Origin: Patagioenas fasciata | Lineage: Eukaryota > Chordata > Aves > Columbiformes > Columbidae | DNA length: 64,000 nucleotides | Assembly: GCF_037038585.1 (NCBI RefSeq) | Contig: NC_092522.1 | Coordinates: forward strand, 48,769,661-48,833,660 | Reading direction: 5' to 3' | Translations under genes and position numbers: made by a program | In this document: positions 23,331-37,600 of the stretch, in pieces | Numbering within the stretch: position 1 is the stretch's first letter | How the letters are laid out: each line of letters begins with the position of its first letter | The notes under the pieces: model-generated | The model's database searches: none | What the model saw: only the letters and a program-made list of their open reading frames with translations | Told to the model about the DNA's origin: nothing

Positions 23331-26300
23331 TAATGGGTACGCTTCATGTGTGGAGAGGGAAGTGCATAGAAAATAAGGCAAAAATATGAGTACATAGTCA
23401 TATACCAGTTATTCTATTTTCAGGTGCTGCATCAACAAATCCCTGTGGTAACAGCCTGCAGCAAAATGTGATTCCCAAAAGCAAAGACCAGAATAAGAAA
23501 ATAAGCAGGGCCACAGACGGGCCAAGGAAGGACTGCCGAGGTGTGGAGACAGCTTCGTAGCTGCCTATCTCCACGCTTTCCTGCTGCCCAGAGGATGCAC
23601 CAAGTTCAGCTCAGAGGTTCTGATGACTTCAGGGAGAGCTTTGACCTAAGGCAGAACTGCAGGATGTAGCTGCTGAGTTTCAGCAGGAGAGGGATACCAC
23701 TAACTTCCCCAGCAGAGCTAGAGATTTCTGAGTGTTTTTACTGAAGACACCAGCTGGAATCTCACCTGAGTTCATCCAAAAGACTAAGAGGACTCCAACT
23801 CTCTCCTGCCTTTATGCACAGTGCAGGTTGGGTCCTATACATTCACAGGTTCATATGAAATCTTGTTTTTTGATATGTCATGGCAGAAAAAGACGGAAAT
23901 CCCTCAAACCTGCGATCTTCCACAGGCAAAGGAACTGCTCTAAAACAAACTAGTGTCTCCTTCCTCCTGTGGCTGTAAGCCAGAGAGCTGTTTACATTAA
24001 TGGGGTATCTGGCCCCCAGCTACATTACAAAAAGCCAAAGATGCTCAGATATGACTGTGACAACATAATGTAAAACAGGGCTCATTTTGTATTGCAGAGT
24101 GCCTGGGTAGTGATAGATGTCTGCAGCCACGGGTCCAGGCACACCAGTCTTGCCGGATCGTTTCCCTTGCACCAGCCCACCACCCTGGAGGAGGATGTTG
24201 GGACAAGCAGGAACTGTAGGAACAGGGCGTAGGAACAGGAGATTTGTACTGTTTAATGGCTTTCAGTCCCAGGGTGGGCATCCTGGAGAAGGTATCCAAT
24301 GAAGAATGTAGGAGAAGGACCCTTAAATTACCCTTGAATGGCCTTTAGAAGAATAAATAAATCTTCATGGTGACAGTGCCACCATTTCTAAGTCTCTTGA
24401 TGCAATTTTATAATATAAGCAATTTTTATCAGTGCCTTTCCACTGGGGCAATCCAAGTAACAGCCCTGGTTGAGTTAATCCCTTTAAAAGCCCACTGCAG
24501 TGTTTCATCACCCCTCTGCTGTGCTGCGTGCCAGGTCTCTCCTGGCTCAGGGCACCCCTGAGCTGCAGCACAGAGCAAGGGAGAGCTGATGGACCAGGAA
24601 CATGAGAGGGACTGACTCACCTTGAGCATCAAATGGGCAACGTCCCAGCACTGAAACACCAACCTCAGCCCCACTCTGCTCACAGAGCGCAGCACAGCCG
24701 CTTCTTTTATGCTACAGACATAAAGTCTCGTGAGTTTGAAGCGTCTTGTGCTTTCAACCTGAGGGCTTTCTGTAGCAACCACAGTCGTGGCAGGGATGTA
24801 CACAGGCACATTCACACATGCAGAAGTGTTTGATTTTATACCAGGAATTCTACAGTTGAAAAAGGCTTGCATTTTCTTGTATGGGTAGCACGATTATAAC
24901 ATAAACCAAGGAATTGAGGGCTCCAGTCTACAAATCCTTATTAGCACGGGTACTCCTTGAAAGTACTAGTTCAAATAAGAGTATTTGTGTAATTCACAAG
25001 TCTGCAAGAACATGTCTACTCAAAGTTTCTCATGGCTTTTTGTCTTCAAACCACCATACACACATATGACAAGATATAGAAGAAATGTATGCTATTCCCT
25101 GGTGTTCCCAAATTTCCAAATACTAGAAGGTGCTGAGTATAATTGATTACTATCAGAGGCCTACCTAAGTCTAAAAAGAAAGCATACACCACATGACAAA
25201 TTGTGTTTATAAGAACTTAAAGAGAAAACAGCAACTTGTCACTCAAAACTCCGAAAACTTTGAGTATTTCTGGAGCTGGACAGTAGGTGGCAGAACAAAT
25301 ACACATTCTCTGATAACTGATGAATAGGAATACTTTTGCTAAGAAGACAGGCCCAGAGAAATTAAAGTAAAACGTATATCGAAAAGAAATTGAAAATTTA
25401 TAGCTGCCCTACTTTTCCTGATCAGTTCGTGTAATGCACAGGCCCTGTTAAGGTTGGCTTTAAACCTTTTATGTTATTTACAACAAGCGTTATGTTTAGT
25501 CACAAACTCAGGTCTCTTGCCACAAATCCCCCTGGCTCCTTTCCCCATACAACACATTTTTAAAGCAGGAGCCAGGCAAACTCTACCATAACATTTAATA
25601 GACCATTAAAGTTTTTGCAGAGAGGTAAAAATCTCAAATGAGCCCAAGTGATGTAGGAACACCATGGTGTAACTGCAAATCGCCAGGACTCTGCACAGGT
25701 AGCTCAAATTAAGAAATAAGAATCTAAATTATTTGCTAATTATTGCTGTGCTCCTATAAAGCAACATTAATAGCACATTGACTGGGAGCCACCGTGGGTA
25801 CAGGCTGAACTGAAAAGCCTGGAAAAAAGCTCTGGATAGGAGGCAAATGAAAGGTTTGGCACCATGAGGTGTCAGCACGCATCTGGCCCAGCTGCCCACT
25901 GCCCACCCCACCAGGGCACATCTCACACATCTCAGTAAAAGGGGAAAGGATTTCAGAAACTGGTTCCATGGAGAAAAAGGGATTTTATTAAGGCCTCCAG
26001 AGAGCAGAAGGAGCTCAGGTTCACAGCAGTGAAAGCTGGGCTGGAGGTTGAAAGAGGTGAGTCCAACTCCAGCTCCTGAGTGATTTTCGGTGTGACCTTA
26101 CACTGCTTCAGCCTTTTCACTTTCCCTCACAGCCCTGGCATCTCCTGTCCATCACCTTCCCTTTAGGTATGAGGTACACAGCACAAAACATACCTACCAA
26201 CAGTCCTTGCTGGAAGGAGACAAACCACCACCCCTGGAAATGAAGCTGTCACAGCTTCACAATATTCCTATGACATACAAACACTCAAGACTGTCTATTC

Positions 26301-29300
26301 AAGTGCATCTTTCAGCCCTTTGGTTCCTGTCCCCAAATATGCAAATGTTCATTTTAACAAAAATGGGAGCAATTTCCAGATCATTTTTGTCAGCTCTTCT
26401 AGCTGGAGATGTGAGAGGAGAGGACCTTGAGGAAGAATTGAATATAACAGGAGTGGTAGGACCCTTCTGGATTCAAATGGACTTGCAAGCCTGCAGGAAA
26501 GCATAGGGCTGTGGGAGAAGCGCCCAAAGACAGATGATGCCACGTGAAATCTACACTGCATCAGTAGCTGAGAAATAGTTCTTGATGGGCTCCAGAAGTC
26601 ATCTGACCTGTTGTGGCAGCAGATGAGCAGAGCCTCCACAACAGCCTCTTTCTTTGGGAGGACCAAACATCTGCATGGCATAAAATACCATTAGAAAAAA
26701 AGAGGATGAACTCACATGTCACTGGTCTGCAAAACCCAATAGCAGAGGCTCAGAGTTCAGCCATTGGGTGGCTGGAGTCACCAGAGCAGGGATGCCCAGC
26801 CTGGGGGAGGAGCTGAGAAAGGAGCCATCACATCACTTTTGGCCAGTGTTCAGGGATGCACCAACTGGCTCCAGAAGTCATAGGCAAGTCTCTTCTGCTA
26901 CATCTGCAAATAGGCCTCTCAAAGGGGTAATGGGTCAGGTAAAAAGAGGTAGAGTTGGTGGGAAGTAATACTCCTCAAAGACAACCTTCCTCAGAACTGA
27001 AGAAGAAACTTCTTTCATGTTTGTAGGCAATTTACCTCAGCTCATGATGATTGCAAACCTCAGAATAACTAAGGTTTGCTCACCTGCAAAGGCAACACAA
27101 GATCTGCCCACCCATCCATCCTGACACACGGCACCACAGCTGCCGTAGGACACGTACACCAGGCCTTCTGAGGGCAGGAGTACCAGACCTCTCCCCTCAC
27201 TGCCAGAGCATTCCTTCCAAATTTGGAGGTGCAAGTAGACAAACTTACCTAGGAAACCAACTGATTCCTCTTCCTGCATGGAGATGTCTTACCCTAGGAT
27301 GCCAGCTAAACATGGAAAGGATCAAACCGTGGGATGGACCTGGGCAATGGCTCAAAAGAATGGTACAGCCTAAGAAAGGATAAGAAAGGGAAGAAACAGA
27401 GAGGGGGCTGAAGGAGCAATGACGGCAAAATGGACACATAAACAGCACAGAAGGGGAAAACAGTGGTCACCGTAAGCATTTCTTTATGTTAAAAGCTATA
27501 TCTAACCATGTTTCTGATGGCTGCACATGGTGGTAGTTCACACACCAAGGACTGCGGCCACCAGTTTGGGAGTGAAGGGAACGTGCATGGGAAGTTGGGT
27601 GGTGTGGGAACTCATAGCTTGTTGCTGATTTGTAACAGCACAGCTGGAAGCCTGCAAACGCTGCTCTGTCCAGGACTCGCAGGTTCTCAGCTGCCCAGAA
27701 AATCAGTTCAGTGTATTTACAAACCAAGGACAGATGCTTTGGGGACCTTGTGGTCATTTAAAATTTGGTTTCTACAGTCAGCTCCCAGTCCCTTTATAGC
27801 TGAGTCACCTGGTTTTGAAGTGTTGTTTCCAAGTTCTTGCAGGGCTCTTCCTGTCCCACGTCCTCCCCAGTCTCAGCCTACTCACATGTGCACCCTGCAG
27901 CTCAGCCCGCTCTTCCTCCATGCTGTCCCACTCCTCGCCACTCTTCCCCCCTTTGTCTCTACCTCACTTCCTTCCATTTTGCCTCTCCACTGCCTTTGCC
28001 CTTCCCAACTAACCCTTTACTGCCATACCCCAGGTCTTCTGAAGTTTTGACAAGTTTCTTTTCCAGAATGGGGACCAGTATACCAACCTACTGACACACA
28101 CAGTCTTCTGGTAAAAATCCTGTCCTCCCCTCATTGCTTCATCTCCCCCCCCTTTCTACTATCTTCCTTTTGTTTGTCTTGGCTACTCTTTTGCCTGCTC
28201 TTAAATTGCACAGTCTTGGAGGGCAGTGCCAGAATCCGGTCCATAGAATTCCAAAAGGCACCTAACAGCCTAAATATTATAATAAGGTTCTATTTTAACT
28301 TTTTTGCTTTTCGTTTTCAATAAACTCACTGAAATTCCAAGTAAGCAGAACTCTTAAGTAGACAGACATACGTGTCCTGTCAACAGGAAGTTTCTCTTGC
28401 ATAACGTCTCTGGCAGTTCTGGAAAGCTACATGCAATTGGGTTTATTTTCCTCACTGCAAATTAACAGTCAGGACAAAAGTGAACCCATCAAGAAAAAAA
28501 ATTTCTGAGAAAGGATATTCTAGAAAAGCAGATGATTTTTAGCACACAGAGCTGCCCTCGTGAAACATCTGCTATGACGTAGTCCTGTTCTGGCCACAGA
28601 CCAAACATATCAATAGCTCCACAGAGTAATGGGATAAGAAATGGGAAAACTGCCACTGCTTGTTTAGCAGTTTGTTTTGCTGATAAATGTCTGTCACTTT
28701 TCAAATAGCTACAGTGTAATTGTTTTTTGGGGAAAATATTTCCCTGAGCAGGAGGTTTGCAGGCCATTAGCTATTTCCCATCTGTGTCAGTGTTTTAATA
28801 CACCACATATGCACTTTGCTCCCTATTAGAAATTCTTCACAGCTTTTGATTATGGGCAAGAAGCCTCAAGTTTAGAAATCGTGTCTGTCATTAAAAAGTC
28901 TTCTCTAGCCTCACAGAAAATTTAAATCTAAAAATCATTAGAATGAATATGTATTCTTTGAAAGAATTGCTAAAGACTGCTGGAAAAGGACACTTCTTAG
29001 CTGTAATTTTAAAAATAATGAATGACTGTATCAAAGCAGCAGCAGTTTGACTGAAGCTGTGGCTACTGTGTGCTCGCTCCGTGGCTCAGAGGCAGAACGT
29101 CACTTGGCCAAGCACCGCCACGTAGTGGAGTTCATCTCATCCCTTTTCAAACTGTGCCATTTTTAAAATTCCACCAGATAGCTGCTGGGACAAGAGGCAG
29201 ACCTCTGCTTAATTTTACACAATACCTCCAGTAATTATCTGTTTTTGCTTCACACACATACACTCAATGTGCAATTACTTGCAGTAAATTTAGCTGTGCC

Positions 29301-29782
29301 AAATACACTCTTACCTGCGTCAACTGAAATGCTAGATGCATATGTTTCTGGGAGAAAATCAAAACCAAACCATTCTTTATTAACAAGTATCCTTCTCCTT
29401 TTTTTATCCCTCCTCCCCTCAGAGAAAAAAAAAAAAAAAGAAAAAAAGCAGAGAGAAAACAAGGAGATATGTAAAAAAGTGGGTACGGTTGCAGATTTAT
29501 TCCAGTGATAAACTTGTTTCAGCATCTGAATCCTTTGCATTTTTTAAATTCAAGATGATCACACAAAGTTTCTATTCTAACTAGTTTTTAGGCTTCACAG
29601 AATAAAGTTAGGGAGAAAAAAAAAAGAGATTCAGGATTATAAAGTGCCCCTCAAAGTATGAATTTAGGAACAGAGTGAAATTTCCAAGTCAAGTACTGCA
29701 CAGTGGGAAACTCACAGCATTATCTGCTGCTGGGACTGACAGGCAAAAGGACCAACGTACAGGCAGTGACTGCTTTTCAGAA
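23331..29782. other. Intergenic stretch downstream of TSNAX
   Basis: No gene could be supported. A 180-codon plus-strand frame at 27508-28050 has no recognisable domain and is proline/serine/leucine-rich in its second half from a C/T-rich stretch. A-rich simple sequence lies at 29421-29460, and a possible MIR-like SINE trace at 26040-26135. Confidence 0.5.
26040..26135 (+). mobile_element. Possible MIR-like SINE trace
   Basis: The stretch gtccaactccagctcctgag followed by gtgtgaccttacactgcttc and a C/T-rich end resembles the core and tail word order of the old amniote MIR/CORE SINE. The match is short and diverged, judged by eye only. Confidence 0.3.
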
Positions 29783-29788
29783 TTTATT
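29783..29788 (-). terminator. Candidate TSNAX polyadenylation signal
   Basis: AATAAA on the minus strand. Reading by eye, it is the first canonical hexamer after the TSNAX stop codon at 31230 and would give a 3' UTR of about 1.45 kb. No transcript evidence is available, and other sites may be used. Confidence 0.4.
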
Positions 29789-31229
29789 GTAAAAAATAGT
29801 ATTAAACAATAGGAAAAAAGCCACTCCTTTTTCAACCCACCACATATTGCTTTCTGTGGAAACAACGGAAAAGTGTGACAGAACTGTATTTACCCATTCC
29901 TGTCCATATATCAGATAATCCCAGCTACTCAGGACATGCTCATGGGAAAAATATTGGCAGTATCACAGCATATGGAAGTGGAAATAAAAAACATGCAGTA
30001 TTTTCAATTGCAGTTGGGAGGCCTATTTCCTGGAGTCTAAAGACCATGTTGTTTTATCTGTTTTCCTTTAGCAAAATGTACATTATCAGAGTTTCATAAC
30101 TTCAGACACCAGCAGAAAGCCCTGATTTTTTGCCAATAGTGACATACCCACCTCAAAGATAAACATGGAAGTCAGAATGTCTGCCTTTTTTCTGTTTGCA
30201 ATTTCCTTTCCATAGGAACATGCACATGATATAGTTCCTGCAAACAGCTATTCAAAGCTTGGCTAGCCCTTTTTCACTTATACCAGTTCAATCCCACTGG
30301 AGGTCCTCAGGGCAGCACAAACAACAGAGAACACTGTTCCAACCCCACACTGCACTTGTTTTGGCCAAAAACTGCTTGTCCTAACACCAAATTGTTCATG
30401 TTAAACATACTTGGTAGGTCCTGTGCTTTTGTCTACAAACAGAAAGATGTCAGATTCTGCATTAAACTGTATCACAAAAAATGTAAACCAATACACTCCA
30501 CAGCTCTTTTCTGTGTGTATGGATTTTCTAGCTCAAGTCAAAACTGCGAAGTCCCAGTGTTAACTTGAACAGAGCTCAATTTAAGTGGAGCCCCAAAACA
30601 ATGAGTCTGCAGTACTATTCACCTGGTGCAATTAGCTTAATTATCTAGTAGTGAAAAGTTGACTTAGCTTCAGTTTCATGCCCAAAAGCATAAATCAGAC
30701 AAAACTTAAGTTGCATGGCACCTTTGAGATCACCTCAGTTTCAAGTCAAGGGATGGACTTACACATATATAGGAGCATTGTTTTAGGTATGACATGAGTA
30801 TAGAACCCAAATATTCAGAAAACAGGGGGCAGCAGAAATCTGTGGATAATGCTAAATAACAGTACCTAACGATATTTTTTTCCACTGCTGTGCTTGCTGA
30901 AAACTGATAACAGCAACCACAACAGTTTGAGGTGACTCTCACAACTGACAGTCACCAGTGTAGAGTGCAATGGAAATTTTGGTCATTCTGAAAGAAAATA
31001 CAATGGAGCAATACAGGAAATTCCATAGCAAGGGGACACAGTCAAACATTTGTTCTCTTGCACATCATAAAAAGTATTTTTGGTTACAAATTACCGCTGC
31101 AAACAACCTTCTCATAGATAAAACTAAAAATGTCTCTACCTAAAAAGCTTTGAGAAGGGTCAAAACCCCACAAACCACAACAAAAAGCTTTCTCTAAGTC
31201 CTCTTCCCTTCTGAGTTGCAACAGTCTTC
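29789..31229 (-). other. Probable TSNAX 3' UTR
   Basis: Non-coding sequence between the TSNAX stop codon and the first AATAAA on that strand. It is AT-rich with no repeat insertion recognised, which fits a long vertebrate 3' UTR. The boundary is inferred. Confidence 0.45.
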
Positions 31230-31604
31230 TCAAGAAAGACCCTCTTCTTGGTCAATCAATTCAGTTTTGGTAGAGAATACATCAGCCAGCATGTGCTTTG
31301 GGATTTCAGATCCCCGTACTTTTAACGTGTAGCAGGCATTCTCTACTTTTGCCAGACTCTGTTTCAAGGTATACAGCTTCTTAGATACTTCGTAAGGTCC
31401 AGTGTTGCCAATGAAAGTAAAACCATCATAAATCTGACGTAAGAACTGGCTCAGTTCAAAAGGCGTGTCTATGTCACCGTTTCCAACGCTGCTGATGCAC
31501 AGCCGCATCAGCTCTCCAGTCAGATCAGCCACTCCCAGCAGGTAATCTACGGGTGTCACCTTCAGGCTGCAAGTGTGTGGTTGTTTATCGTGGGAATTGG
31601 AGGT
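31230..31604 (-). CDS. TSNAX: TSNAX terminal coding exon 6
   Basis: Acceptor CCATCCTCAG| at 31605, then 124 codons and TGA. It carries the most conserved part of Trax: [19 protein letters not shown] (D193 and E197 in the active-site region), [30 protein letters not shown] and the IDQEEG C-terminus. The first 15 residues are linker and diverge from mammals. Confidence 0.97.
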   Translation of the reverse strand, partial: TSNSHDKQPHTCSLKVTPVDYLLGVADLTGELMRLCISSVGNGDIDTPFELSQFLRQIYDGFTFIGNTGPYEVSKKLYTLKQSLAKVENACYTLKVRGSEIPKHMLADVFSTKTELIDQEEGLS

Positions 31605-34600
31605 CTGAGGATGGAACAGAACAAAATCCAGCACAGAAAACTACAAAAAAGCAGTCTATAATGGTTCAAACATACATTAACTTATGTAACATAACTGGTA
31701 ATTAAAAACACTCTGGAAAACTGAATTGCACGGCACATCCACACAGTCTGATATCAGAAGTACTAATCTCCTTCCAGCATACTAGAAGTTATGAAAGCAT
31801 CATTTCCACTTGAGATGTGATTTCCATTCTAGCAAGCATGACAAACATACCCTGCTTCTACTATCACTATTTGCAAACAGAATTATCATGTCTTTGTACC
31901 AACATTTAGTTGCAGTTGTGGGTGGGGTTTTCTAGGCTGACAGATCTCAGTCTAAGACATTTAAATTTTCCCTAAACAGTCTGTCCAAAGCTACCAAAGC
32001 AAACAAGAATCAAAAAGAGTCTGCATTATGAAAACAAATCACATTTTGTAACAGCGTCTTGAATTTCGAAACATATCTTCTACAAGAAGCTGATAAATAT
32101 AGTTCTCAGACCCATTTTATATCAACTGAACTCATTAATATGGCCAAATAAATACTTATTGAAGAAAACTCATCACAAAGTTACAGGTTTGCTCCTATAT
32201 CCAAGTATCCAATACTTTTTCTTGCCAAAATACTGGTACCTTGGGAGACAATATAGGTTTCTTTCTGTTCTCTTGTTCCCATAACATGCTAGCCACCCAA
32301 ATTCACAAATGTGGTCAGAGGCATTTATGCAGGAGCTATCAACTTCACAATTTGTTAAAACAAGTATGCCACAATGGTACAATTTGCTCTGGGAAGAACA
32401 AACGAACTTACGCTAAAATCTTGGCTTCTTTGCAAATATCTTAGCAAGAGGATGAAGAAATAATAAAAAGTGCTTTACAGCAGAATCTCTTCAACAGAAG
32501 TAGACTTGGTAATTCATCTAAAGGAGTAGCACATGGTCTGCATGTGTGTTTATGTACATTACTAAAAATTGCCTTTTGTCCCCTGTAAACAATCAAACTG
32601 TGCCCAGTTTACTGTGGTCAGTGGCAGCAGTTTGTCCCTATGCAAATAAGTTCTATTTAAGGCAGGATAGGAGTAAGAGCAAGTCAAGAAACAGCAGATA
32701 CGGTATCAGGGCTAAGGCGTGAGGGGACACAAACTCGTCCTCTGAAGGGAGGCATCATGATTGACTCCAGGAAAGTAAAAATGGTCAAGCTAAGACATAT
32801 GCAATGCATTTTAACAGAAGCTGAATACTGTGCCTGCTGTTCAGCAAGATTTAATTCATGGAGTTCATCCTGCTTTGAATTCATTTGTCTCACCCAACTT
32901 TTGCTACATCACTATACACCAATAGGACTTACAGGCAGTCCCAGCCACCAAAAATCCCTCCTCCACATTTGTTTGCTAGTATTTCACTGCCCTGGATCTT
33001 TCCCCTTACCAGGAGTTCAGTTTGCTCTGAATAAAAAGGATGTGAAATTTATAAACTTGTATCCCACGGATTTAGTTTACTACTTGTCAGAATAAAAAGC
33101 ATGTTTTGAACCAGTGAGTCAAAGCCCAGACAGACATCTAATACCATTCCACTAACTGGCCTTATTTAATCAGATGCTAAAAATGTAACTAAGCCTACTC
33201 ATTGCATTTCCATCCCAGAAAGATGTTTGTCACATGAGAAAAGAAAAACTTTTACCATGTTTGTTGTTTCTTCTCTGTCTTCTGCTGTAAATATTAGTTG
33301 TTTGTTGATCTCTTCAACACTAATCAAAGATCGTGTTTTGATAAAATATTGAAATGAGACCGCCTCAACATACTCTTGAAGCCCTGCAAAAATAGCAGAA
33401 GAATTAAGCTAATGATTTGAACTTTCCAGCAATGATCCATGCTCACAACTATTTTTTTTAGAAATCTTTTAAGTGAGACTATTTTAAGGTTACTAGCAAA
33501 AAGTAAAAACTAAGATAATCCAAAAATAGCACTGAAGAATCATTTAATATAGCGCGCTTCTCAAGTACAGAAACCAGACCAAGAACACAGCAAATAAACA
33601 TTCTCAGGTTTTTACTCCAACTGTACTTTTTATTCAGAACTTTTTGTAATATCAGTATAAAGTTTCTCTCAGAAAATTATCGAACAGTAGCTCCTCATAA
33701 CGTCCCTCATGGGTTCACTTTGGGACCAGTACTGTTTAATATCTTCATCAATGACACAGATATTGGGATTGAGTGCACCCTTTGCAAGTTTGTGGATGAC
33801 ACCAAGCTGAGTGATGCAGTTGACACACCAGAGGGACAGGATGCCATCCAGAGAGACCTGGACAAGCTCAAGAAGTGAGCTCAAGAGGTTCAACAAGGCC
33901 AAGTGCAAGGTCGGGCACCTGGGTCAGAGGAACCCCCAGTATCAATACAGGCTAGGGGTTAAAGGGGTTGAGAGCAGCCCTGTGGAGAACGACTTGAGCG
34001 TACTGGTGGATGAAAGATGGGACATGACCCAGCAATGTGCACTTGCAGCCCAGAAGGCCAATCGTATCCTGGGCTGCAGCAAAAGCAACACGGCCAGAAG
34101 GTCGAGGGAGGTGATTCTGCCCCTCTGCTCTGCTCTGGTGAGATCCCAGCTGAGTTCTGCATCCAGCTCTGGAGCCCTCAGCACAGGAAAGACATGGGCC
34201 TGTTGGAGAGGGTCCAGAGGAGGCCACAAAGATGATGAGAGGGATGGAATACCTCTGCTGTGAGGACAGGCTGAGAGAGTTGGGGTTGCTCAGCCTGGAG
34301 AAGGCTCCAGGGAGACCTTATTGCGGTCTTTCAGTACCTAAAGGAGGCCTATAAGAAAGATGGGAACAGACTTTTTAGTAGGGCCTGTACCGATAAGACA
34401 AAGGGTCATGGTTTTAAACTAACGGAGGTAAGATTTAGACCTGATCTAGTTGAAGATGTCCCTGCTCATTGCAGGAGGTTGGACTAGATGATCTTTCAAC
34501 GTCTCTTCCAACACAAACTATTCTGTGATTCTATGATAATGGAGCTTTTAAAATACAATATTTGTACGATTGGAGTGCAGATTACTATTCTACACATTGA

Positions 34601-37600
34601 CAAAGACACAAGACTCAATGCAGAGAAACAGACTGCAAACAAATCAAAAGCAAGGGAGGTAGCTCACCTATCAAAAAAACACACATAAAGAAAACTAAAT
34701 TTGCTTGGTTTATCTTACCAGCAACAGTAGATGCTCATTTAAAACTGAATTTCCTGCTTCTCTATTTTGTGGGAGTTAGTGAAAAGGTTCCTTTAAACAT
34801 GCAGGGCAGGTGAAAAGCATCTGTTATGTTATTACAAATTCAGACCAAAAAAAAAAAATCAACCAGACAGGGCTGTGATGTCCAACTGAACAACAGCTCT
34901 GTCTGAAAGAACATAAGCTCTAAAAACAAGGCATGTAAGGGAATAAAGGAGTTGGCGTGCTCGCAAGGAATTAAAAGATGAGATAATAAACGTAGATTTG
35001 TATGCCATCTGCAGCCACCTGCCACAATTACCTCTCACTACCTACTTAGCACATAGTGATTTTCTGTATGCATTATAGCAAAGGTGAGATCTAAAAAAGA
35101 GTTTGAATGTTCAGACAGCGATTTCACAGCTTCTGTCAGTTTTTCCTTACATGCAGAGAGGAGATTCAGGGAAAGTGTGTGGGAAAAGTTCATAAGCCGA
35201 AAGCTGAAGCTCACACTCTTGGTAGGGAAAAGAAAAAAAAAAAAAAAACACCACAAAAAAACAAACCTGGAACAACCATCCATGGCAGGACCATACTGAA
35301 ATTTTTGAAGACAAAAAAACAAAGCATGTGCGCATCTGAGCTATGGACAGAGAAAGCACCAAAGGAGGATGTTAAAGGAACTGACTGTAATGTGGCAGGG
35401 ATGGCTCCAGCAGAGCCATTCTGAACCATTTTAAAGGGATGGTTTCATTTCAAGAGAAGCAAAGAGGTGACAGTGCCATATCATGCTGCAAGAGGGCCAG
35501 GATTAGACAATATTTTTTCCACTGAGCAAAGTGAGAAAATGTGGAGGTGGCCAAGGGTATCAGAAGTAGAATCCTGGTTCTGTTAAAATAATCTTGAAAT
35601 CCTCAACTGACTTCTACACGGCCAGAACCTCAGCCTACAGAGATATGGAGGAAGCAGCAAATTCAGACTTCATCTGGATTAAAGGAAGTCTAAATCAAAG
35701 AGAACATAAATTTAAATAACAGATGAGGGTGGAAATATCCCAGAAAAAATAGAGGTAACTTCAAGGGAAAATATAATTGTAGGCAATTTTCCACATTGTG
35801 ATCACAAAAATGTGATGAGTGATCTGCATTTTTTCCTTTTGAATATGTATTTACAAGGTGAGTGGAGGCCACTCAGAAAAGCAATTCAGCCTGCACTCTC
35901 TATGCTTCTTTACAGCAGCACTGGGAAAAGCAGGATAAACATCCAGCAACCAAAGCCACACTCAGTACTGTTGTTCACAAACCAGAACACACACAGGGAA
36001 CTGCGAGGCCAATTAAATACAATAATTTAATCAACTACATTCAGGTAAAGCATGCCGGGCACAAGCAATGGAAGAATACTAGATAAAAGCTACTCAGGAT
36101 CTTCTAAGACAAATAACTCCAGAAGTTGCAGAGAGGTAGATTTTATCACCCATTCTTTTCCTTACTTACCCTCTGATGTAACAGTCAGTAATTAATTCAT
36201 CACAAACTTTGGCTTTTTCTGTGGATAAGTTGCGAGCCACCAGATACAGCAGCACCCAACATTGCAACATCTGTGAGACTGCCTCTCTGCTATCTGAGGA
36301 AGAGACTATCACATATGAAGAATCATCTTGCCATTTTCCCAAGTTCTCAGATCAAATCAGTCCTCAAACTTTTCGATAAACAGCTTTCTCGATCAATCAT
36401 AACTTCCAATTTCAGCTCAGTCCACTTTACTACTTCTCCACACACACTTTGTCCTCTTCCAGGATAAGTGTTTGGTTCCACTGTTCATTTATTTTTATAT
36501 TTGTTTGGTTTTTATAGACGTACTTATATGTATGTATAGACACACACGTGCATTTTTGCTTCCTCCCACCATCCCACCCTAGCTGACATGTTCCATTCTT
36601 CTCCTCACTCCTTCTGTTTAACACCGCCATGTGAATGTTACACACACAGTCTGGTTTGTCATTTAGTGTCATCTTTTCACAGTTGGGGAATCTATCAATC
36701 TATCACTATTTAGAAGTAAGCCTTACAAAAGCTCATTCAAAGTTGATACCATTACAAATAGACTGGTAAAAAATCCTGGTTACAACTACTTTGCAAAAAT
36801 ATTCCTATTTGACTTTTTTTTTCTTTCTTTTTAAAGTCCTTCTTCCCGAAGTAGCCATAACGTGACACTTCAGTGACCCAAGACCTTGAAATAAGGTGTT
36901 TCCACGTGCAGGTAGAAGGATGTTTAAACATGTTGTGTTTTAGCTTAATGGTAGGACATCCGCTATTTCCAACAAATAATCCCCAAGGTTAAAAACTCCA
37001 TCCCATTTCACTACAACATCCAACAATACCTTTCCCCTTATGCTCTTGTTTTGGATGTATTCCAAAATCGGCTTATTTATGGATTGAGCTGCCAGTAATG
37101 GAACAGTTTGTAAGACTGCCTTTTATGTATTATTTTCTAGTATGCAGACCAAAAATCCCAATTAAAAGCATCGTTATACTTCTACTAGCAGTTCTTAAAA
37201 TTGTAGATGTAAGGTAACAAAATGTTTAAGTATTTTGATATTTCATTACATTTACTCTATATAAATAGCTTGTACTAGTGACAAGTTACAGTGACCCAGT
37301 CTAACAGCTTCCTTCTGTATTTTGAAAATTTATTTTCCACGTGAGAACTAGAAAGCTATACTGAGGTAACTTCTGAGCACATATTAGCTATAAAGGAGGA
37401 GATTTTATGCTGAAAGTTTGTGCATTTTTTTTGCCAGCTGTCTCAGCTGATATTCAAGACATCTATCGACATATGCAAGTTCTGAGAAAGAACTGTTAAG
37501 CAGTTTCTCTAAGAAATTTAGCAAGAAATCGGGCTTGTTCAAAAACACAGGTAATTCAAGCACTCAATCCAAGAGTGAAATGAATGTCTAAGTGGTAGGA

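Noticed and set aside
27508..28050. 180-codon plus-strand frame
   Set aside because: The second half is proline/serine/leucine-rich because of C/T-rich DNA. There is no recognisable family and no promoter context.
28210..28310. Possible old SINE-like tail (tcttggagggcagtgccag)
   Set aside because: Too short and diverged to separate from chance by eye.
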